Origin: an uncultured Lachnospiraceae bacterium
Lineage (GTDB): Bacteria > Bacillota_A > Clostridia > Lachnospirales > Lachnospiraceae
DNA: 10,456 bases
Reading direction: 5' to 3'
Assembly: GCA_902767195.1 (NCBI GenBank)
Contig: CACXGS010000015.1
Span: 1-10,456 of the forward strand
Positions 6,168 to 10,456 of this stretch are shown here, piece after piece (the first letter of the stretch is position 1; every line of letters begins with the position of its first letter). The notes beneath the pieces were generated by a model that was not told where the DNA came from, made no database searches, and was given only the letters and a program-made list of their open reading frames with translations. Position numbers and translations under genes: made by a program.

Positions 6168-7640
6168 ATGAATAATAAATATATTTCTATCCTGCGTCTT
6201 ACAGGCCTGTTCCTCTTATTCCTGCTGGCCATGCCGGCAGCGGCCCTTCGTGTTCACGCAGCATTTCCCTATGATATGGAAGAGAAAAATGTCATCGCCT
6301 ATATGGCTTATCCGGATGATGTTCTTATCTACCGTGACAGTTCTATGGAGGAATGTAAGGATATCGTACCCGGAGAGGATTTCAGGATGCGTATCAAAGA
6401 AGCCAAAGAGGATGCTCTCTATGGTAATTACAGGGCAGGGAATAAGAGAGGCAGCGGCTGGATCTCCATGGATACCGTGGTGATGGACCCGGACTTTGAC
6501 CATGTATATGCCACCGTCCGGGACAAGATGAAGATTTACACGGACTCCACCTGCAGCAAAAAGAGAACCACCATTAATAAATACACCGGTGTCATCCTGA
6601 TCGGCAAAGAGGGGAAGGGACGCCAGGTTATATACGACAAGGGAGATTACTACGGGATTGGATGGATGAAGAGGAAGTCCTATGCCAACAGTCTCAAATA
6701 CGACGGTCGGGAGAAACAGATTCTGTCCGACGGACCATATCATTTTCAGTGTGGCTATGAGGATGATCCTTCCGGCGGACATGGATCCTGGTCAGAAACA
6801 GACTCCTATCCCGATCACATTTTTTTAATCAACCACGTAACAGGAAACCGTTACATGATCTCCGATTCAAAAACGGGAAAATATCTTCAGGTAAAACGGA
6901 AAGGTACCCGGTACCCTTCCTGGACGCTTACCTGGCAGGATGAACCCAGTGACATTTTCGGTCTCTTTACTTTTGAAAGAATATACGGTTCATTTACCAT
7001 AAAGAATACATTGGCAGAAAGCTACTATGCCCAGACCAAAGACGGGAAAGATCTTCTTGTGAAAGACCCCGATAAAATCAATACCCACTGGCGGCTGCTT
7101 GCTGTGGAAAAAATGGCCACGATCAATGATCCCTTTGTCTTTACTCAATATGATCCCAAGTGGTGTGCTTCTCCCTACGGCAGCGAAGGCTGTATGGGAA
7201 CAGCTGGCTGCGGGATCCTTGCCCCGGTCAACGCCGTCTATGCTCTAACCGGACAATTTATGGACATCAGGGAACTGGCTGATTTCGCCGTGGATAACCA
7301 CTACCGGATCGAAGGAAGCGGAACGATCGAGGAAGTATTCAGAGCCATTGCTGTCATCTATGGCAGGAAGTACGGCTTCGCCTGGGACGGAAAAAGCAAC
7401 AAATTAAAGACTTTAAAGAAGAAACTGAAAGAAGGAAAGACAGCTGTGGTCTATGTGCCGGGTCATTATGTCAGTGTCACTGACTATGATGAGGAAAACG
7501 ACCGTTATCTGATGCTGGATTCCAACTATCTTCCCAAGCGGGAGGACAGCCCCTATGGAGACTGGATCCCACCGGAGCGGCTCCAGGAGGGCATGCTTCA
7601 ATCCCAGGGATATTATTTTTACAAACTCAGAAAAAAATGA
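6168..7640 (+). CDS. Secreted protein with C-terminal C39-like cysteine peptidase domain
   Basis: The product is 490 aa, with an ATG 9 nt after a good AAGGAG. The signal peptide (residues 1-31, LTGLFLLFLLAMPAAALRVHA) is followed by two stretches that look like SH3-type modules (about 50-105 and 118-172, the second with MKIYTDSTC... GKGRQVIYDKGDYYGIGWM). A middle beta-rich region (215-312: FLINHVTGNRYMISD, GKYLQVK, FGLFTFERIYGSFTIKN) faintly recalls a beta-trefoil but is not assigned. Residues 323-490 match the Peptidase_C39_2 pattern: Q327 in TQYDPKW, C348 in TAGCGILAPVNAVYAL, H433 in PGHYVSVTDYD, and D451 in YLMLDSN. The Q-C-H-D set is complete, so it is probably an active papain-fold hydrolase. 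Unlike bacteriocin-processing C39 enzymes it is not fused to an ABC transporter. The substrate is unknown; cell-wall or protein targets outside the cell are inferred. It is transcribed away from the NlpC/P60-like gene. Confidence 0.8.
   Translation: MNNKYISILRLTGLFLLFLLAMPAAALRVHAAFPYDMEEKNVIAYMAYPDDVLIYRDSSMEECKDIVPGEDFRMRIKEAKEDALYGNYRAGNKRGSGWISMDTVVMDPDFDHVYATVRDKMKIYTDSTCSKKRTTINKYTGVILIGKEGKGRQVIYDKGDYYGIGWMKRKSYANSLKYDGREKQILSDGPYHFQCGYEDDPSGGHGSWSETDSYPDHIFLINHVTGNRYMISDSKTGKYLQVKRKGTRYPSWTLTWQDEPSDIFGLFTFERIYGSFTIKNTLAESYYAQTKDGKDLLVKDPDKINTHWRLLAVEKMATINDPFVFTQYDPKWCASPYGSEGCMGTAGCGILAPVNAVYALTGQFMDIRELADFAVDNHYRIEGSGTIEEVFRAIAVIYGRKYGFAWDGKSNKLKTLKKKLKEGKTAVVYVPGHYVSVTDYDEENDRYLMLDSNYLPKREDSPYGDWIPPERLQEGMLQSQGYYFYKLRKK
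6903..6915 (+). repeat. Dispersed near-palindrome GGTACCCGGTACC, copy 2
   Basis: Perfect 13-mer in the C39-like gene, again in the frame encoding Gly-Thr-Arg-Tyr (residues 246-249), preceded by AAA as in copy 3. Confidence 0.7.
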
Positions 7641-7669
7641 ATGGCTTTAATCATTCTTTCATTTTTCTA

Positions 7670-7678
7670 TGATATAAC
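7670..7678 (+). promoter_or_regulatory. Possible extended -10 promoter for the two-component operon
   Basis: TGATATAAC (TG at 7670-7671, hexamer TATAAC at 7673-7678) fits an extended -10 element, but no good -35 lies 17 bp upstream. Transcription would begin near 7685 and leave a leader of about 66 nt. The rest of the 110-bp gap (7641-7750) shows only a weak AT-rich hairpin at 7639-7656 followed by a T-rich run. Confidence 0.4.
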
Positions 7679-7750
7679 ATAGACAGTTCCACCGGAGGAC
7701 AGCAACCAGAAACCAAAGCACAACCCGTCAGGCGGAGAAAGCGGGATCTC

Positions 7751-8425
7751 ATGAGATTACTGGTAGTCGAAGACGAGCACAGCCTCAATCGTGTTCTGAC
7801 CAAGCATTTAAAAAACAAGGGATACAGCGTTGATTCCTGTGAGGATGGCCTGGAGGCCGCCCACTATCTGGATATGACAGCCTACGATCTGGTGATCCTG
7901 GACGTCATGCTTCCGGGTATGACCGGATGGGATCTCCTAAAGAAGATCCGCAGCAGGGACATGGACACTTCCGTGCTCATGCTTACCGCCCTGGATTCTA
8001 CAGAGGACAAGGTAAAAGGTCTGGATGGCGGAGCCGATGATTATCTGACCAAGCCTTTCGCTTTGGAGGAACTCCTGGCCAGAATCCGGCTGGTGACCAG
8101 AAAGCGCAGAGGAAACCGGAGCAACGTCTACCGGCTCCATGATCTGACCGTTGACTGCGATGCCAGAACCGTCAACAGGGCCGGAAAGGACATCATCCTC
8201 TCTCCTAAAGAATTCTCCATGCTGGAATACATGGTGGCTCACCCCAATATCGTTCTTTCCAGAGAGCGGATGCTTGAAAGCCTCTGGGATTATGATTACG
8301 AAGGATCTTCCAACATGATCGATGTCTACATAAGACATCTGAGAAAAAAGATTGACAAAGGATTTGATACCCCGCTGATTCACACTGTACGCGGTGTCGG
8401 TTATGTGATGAGGATTCCGTCATGA
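7751..8425 (+). CDS. OmpR/PhoB-family response regulator
   Basis: The product is 224 aa, standard length. The receiver domain (1-115) has the acidic pair E7 and D8, the phosphoacceptor D51 in LVILDVMLPGMTGW, the switch residue T79 and K101 in LTKPF. The C-terminal winged helix (about 127-222) includes SPKEFSMLEYM, DVYIRHLRKKID and the ending TVRGVGYVMR typical of this family. It is a cytoplasmic DNA-binding transcription factor phosphorylated by the adjacent kinase. The start is set by the canonical MRLLVVEDE; the ribosome site is weak (GGGA close to the ATG, GGCGGAG further off). The stop overlaps the kinase start by 4 nt (ATGA). Regulated genes are unknown; the downstream PepSY gene and its own operon are the most usual targets in such arrangements. 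Confidence 0.95.
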   Translation: MRLLVVEDEHSLNRVLTKHLKNKGYSVDSCEDGLEAAHYLDMTAYDLVILDVMLPGMTGWDLLKKIRSRDMDTSVLMLTALDSTEDKVKGLDGGADDYLTKPFALEELLARIRLVTRKRRGNRSNVYRLHDLTVDCDARTVNRAGKDIILSPKEFSMLEYMVAHPNIVLSRERMLESLWDYDYEGSSNMIDVYIRHLRKKIDKGFDTPLIHTVRGVGYVMRIPS

Positions 8426-9810
8426 AAAAAATGTCCGTCAAGTCCAAAGTAGCATTATGGTATGCATTCTCACTGATCTCCTTCCTGATCCTGGCAGCAG
8501 CACTGATCCTGGCAGCGGGAGACCAGCTAATCCTCAAAGAATGCAAATCCAACCTGGTCGCAGTGACAGACCGTGCTCTGGAAGATGTTCGGATTATCAG
8601 CGGAAAACTGGTCATCGATCACAACATCGATTACTACAGTGAGGGAGCTTACGTAAGACTATATCGGGAAGACGGTACTCTTCTCTCCGGCCTGACTCCG
8701 GGAAATTTCCCGGAGAACACGGATTTCCAGCCGGACAGAATCCGCCTTATTAAAAACGGAAAATACCGCTTCTACCTCTATGACAGGCTGATTGACAACC
8801 AGAAAGTCGGAAAAATCTGGGTGCGGGGCACAGCTTCTGCAAGGCTTTCCGATATCGCTCCCTCAGTTATGAAGATGCTCACCTGGTTTGCCATAGCCAT
8901 ACCGATTGTTTTTATCATCGCTCTGGCAGGAGGCATCATGCTGACAAAGCAGGCATTCATGCCCCTGCAGAAGATTGTAGATACTGCAGAGGAAATACGA
9001 AAAGGAGGCAATCTTCACCAGAGAATTGGCATGGGAGACCCGGACGACAAAGATGAGATTCGCAGAACTGCCGGCGTATTTGATGAAATGCTGGATCAGA
9101 TTGAAAAGGATTTTGAACGGGAAAAACAATTTACCAACGATGCCAGCCATGAACTGAGGACCCCTGTAGCCGTAATGCTTGCCAGAGCGGAATATGCCCT
9201 GGATAACCCCAATGATCAGGCAGAAGTGAAGGAGTCCCTTCAGGATATTCGCAAGCAGGCCATAATCATGTCCAACCTTCTGACACAGCTGTTAACCATG
9301 GCCAGAGCCGACCGCAACGTCATTCAGATGAACATGGAACTGACAGACATTTCCATCCTGGCTGAAGAATCCGCCATGAAATTTTACTCAGCTGCCGAAC
9401 ACAAAGGAATCCGCCTGACGGTAGACGCAGAAGAATGCTCCTATATAGAGGGCGACCCCATTTTCCTGGGAAGGATGTTTGATAACCTGATCGACAATTC
9501 CATCAAATACGGAAAGAACGACGGTCAGACATTCATCCAGGTCAAAGCCCACAATCAGGAGATCCTGGTGAAGATTGAAGATAATGGCATCGGCATGGAT
9601 GAAAAAGAACTGCCCCGAATCTGGGAGCGTTTCTACCGGATCAGAAAACAGTCCGGCCATGAAGATGAACGAAGCCTGGGACTTGGCCTTCCCATCGTGA
9701 AATGGATCGTGGAAAGCCATAAAGGAGACATCACTGTAGAAAGCAGCCCCGGCAAAGGTACCCGGTACCTGATCCGGTTTCCGGAAGCAAAAGTACCCGG
9801 TACCCAATAA
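8422..9810 (+). CDS. Membrane sensor histidine kinase (HAMP-HisKA-HATPase_c)
   Basis: The product is 462 aa. TM1 (about 11-33) and TM2 (about 152-174) enclose an extracytoplasmic sensor region of roughly 118 residues with no recognised fold. A HAMP linker (175-228) leads to the HisKA domain with the H-box NDASHELRTPVAV (phosphorylated H243), then the ATPase domain with N-box DNLIDNSIKYG (N355, N359), G1 DNGIGM (387-392), FYR, and G2 LGLGLPIVKW (419-428). All catalytic motifs are intact. It is translationally coupled to the response regulator by an ATGA overlap and followed after 27 nt by the PepSY gene. Two oddities: TM1 contains a duplicated LILAA(A/G) unit, and the C-terminus after the expected GKGTRYLIRFPEA carries an extra tail (KVPGTQ) encoded by a second repeat copy. 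The signal sensed cannot be read from sequence. Confidence 0.95.
   Translation: MKKMSVKSKVALWYAFSLISFLILAAALILAAGDQLILKECKSNLVAVTDRALEDVRIISGKLVIDHNIDYYSEGAYVRLYREDGTLLSGLTPGNFPENTDFQPDRIRLIKNGKYRFYLYDRLIDNQKVGKIWVRGTASARLSDIAPSVMKMLTWFAIAIPIVFIIALAGGIMLTKQAFMPLQKIVDTAEEIRKGGNLHQRIGMGDPDDKDEIRRTAGVFDEMLDQIEKDFEREKQFTNDASHELRTPVAVMLARAEYALDNPNDQAEVKESLQDIRKQAIIMSNLLTQLLTMARADRNVIQMNMELTDISILAEESAMKFYSAAEHKGIRLTVDAEECSYIEGDPIFLGRMFDNLIDNSIKYGKNDGQTFIQVKAHNQEILVKIEDNGIGMDEKELPRIWERFYRIRKQSGHEDERSLGLGLPIVKWIVESHKGDITVESSPGKGTRYLIRFPEAKVPGTQ
8485..8516 (+). repeat. 18-nt tandem duplication in the first membrane helix of the kinase
   Basis: CTGATCCTGGCAGC occurs at 8485-8498 and 8503-8516, start-to-start 18 nt, so the helix reads LILAAA then LILAAG. 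The repeat unit is a whole number of codons, so copy changes would lengthen or shorten TM1 by six residues without a frameshift. Confidence 0.8.
9757..9769 (+). repeat. Dispersed near-palindrome GGTACCCGGTACC, copy 3
   Basis: Perfect 13-mer near the kinase 3' end, in the Gly-Thr-Arg-Tyr frame, where HATPase proteins usually have a GKGT-like motif. Confidence 0.7.
9793..9805 (+). repeat. Dispersed near-palindrome GTACCCGGTACC, copy 4 (first G missing)
   Basis: GTACCCGGTACC followed by C, 36 nt after copy 3 and in a different reading frame (Val-Pro-Gly-Thr). It supplies most of the last residues of the kinase before the stop codon. Confidence 0.7.
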
Positions 9811-9837
9811 GAGACACCCCTATAGGAGGCAATCACG

Positions 9838-10456
9838 ATGAAGAAACACATTAACCCCTATATCATACCTGCCACCGGTATAATCATCGTCCTGCTATTC
9901 GCGGTCTCCCTCTTCTACCGGCATACTCAGGCAGATATCCGGGAGGCGGACATCAGCCTGGAAGAAGCGAAGCGAATCGCTCTGACCGATGCCGGAAAAT
10001 CAGAAGATCAGGTGACATTTACAAAAGCCAGCCTGGATCAGGAGTCCGGTACCGCCGAATACGAGATCGACTTCTATACCGATACCATGGAATATGATTA
10101 TGAAATCAATGCTTCCACCGGCAGTATTCTGGAGAAAGAAACCCAAAAGCTGAAAACAAAAAACACTGCCAGCGAGAGCGATGAAAAAACCAGAAATGCA
10201 AACCCCGATGAGACAGTTACAAAGAATTCTGAGAAAACGTCTGACGTGATCGGCGTCGATAAGGCAAAGGAGCTTGTGATAAAAGCTTCCGGTTACAATA
10301 AAAAAGAGATAGAATTTACCTCAGCCGATCTTGAGACATCCGACGGAATGCTGGTCTATGATATCAACTTTTTAAGGAATGGCCAGGAATATGAATATGA
10401 GGTCGATGCATACTCCGGAAAAATCCTGGAGTGGGACGTGGATGCAGACGATGACC
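9838..10456 (+). CDS. Membrane-anchored double PepSY domain protein, first 206 residues (runs off right edge)
   Basis: The ATG at 9838 follows an ideal AGGAGG (9824-9829) by 8 nt. An N-terminal membrane helix (about residues 8-27, YIIPATGIIIVLLFAVSLF) anchors the protein; what follows is highly acidic and extracytoplasmic. Two PepSY-type units are visible: residues 36-99 (ISLEEAKRIALTDAG... YDYEINASTGSILE) and 138-199 (IGVDKAKELVIKASGY... YEYEVDAYSGKILEWD), joined by a Lys/Glu/Ser/Thr-rich linker (100-137). The frame is open to the window end, which finishes in an acidic DADDD. PepSY domains are known as inhibitors of M4 peptidases and as extracytoplasmic modules often encoded beside two-component systems, as for Bacillus ykoI next to ykoGH. 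Position in the operon suggests it modulates, or is controlled by, the adjacent kinase; this is inference. Confidence 0.88.
   Translation, partial: MKKHINPYIIPATGIIIVLLFAVSLFYRHTQADIREADISLEEAKRIALTDAGKSEDQVTFTKASLDQESGTAEYEIDFYTDTMEYDYEINASTGSILEKETQKLKTKNTASESDEKTRNANPDETVTKNSEKTSDVIGVDKAKELVIKASGYNKKEIEFTSADLETSDGMLVYDINFLRNGQEYEYEVDAYSGKILEWDVDADDD

Noticed and set aside
6155..6173. GATTCCGTCATGAA shared by the starts of the C39-like gene and the kinase gene (about 8413-8426)
   Set aside because: In the kinase case the bases are the conserved end of the response regulator; probably coincidence.
7639..7667. Hairpin GAATG/CATTC followed by a T-rich run after the C39-like gene, as a terminator
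   Set aside because: The stem is only 5 bp and AT-rich with an 8-nt loop; too weak to call.
6168..10456. Bacteriocin or double-glycine peptide export locus, suggested by the C39-like domain next to a two-component system
   Set aside because: There is no ABC transporter fusion, no small double-glycine precursor and no immunity-type gene in the window; the enzyme is itself secreted.

Overview
The window looks like chromosomal DNA from a Gram-positive anaerobe of the Lachnospiraceae/Clostridia type. This is inferred from the ruvA-ruvB-zapA-U32 gene order, strong AGGAGG-like ribosome sites, occasional TTG and GTG starts, Ig-like secreted proteins with gut-Firmicute style repeats, and moderate GC content. 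I see no tRNA or rRNA gene, transposase, integrase, CRISPR array or phage gene.

Layout. (1) Positions 1-2957, minus strand: a housekeeping operon read right to left, promoter - ruvA - ruvB - zapA - U32 peptidase-family protein. The last gene runs off the left edge. (2) 3037-4265, plus strand: a good sigma-A promoter driving a YprB-like RNase H-fold exonuclease with an uncharacterised C-terminal half. (3) 4278-7640: two divergently transcribed exported proteins. The minus-strand one (GTG start) has a beta-hexosaminidase-C-terminal-like domain, Ig-like repeats and an NlpC/P60-like cysteine peptidase domain. The plus-strand one ends in a C39-like cysteine peptidase domain. Their back-to-back promoters flank a small palindrome. 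(4) 7670-10456, plus strand: an OmpR-family response regulator, its membrane sensor kinase (4-nt overlap), and a membrane-anchored double-PepSY protein cut by the right edge.

How the parts may work together. Left block: Holliday-junction migration (RuvAB), Z-ring regulation (ZapA) and a probable RNA-modifying U32 enzyme share one transcript. Right block: a two-component system reporting on the envelope, with a PepSY protein as likely sensory partner or target, lies beside two secreted cysteine-peptidase-like proteins. Whether the regulator controls them is a guess from proximity only.

Most unusual signals: a 12-13 bp near-palindrome (consensus GGTACCCGGTACC) present four times in the same orientation, three times encoding GTRY and once in another frame forming the kinase C-terminal tail; and a 10-A tract inside the catalytic domain of the NlpC/P60-like protein, a natural slippage site. 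No intergenic stretch exceeds 300 bases.
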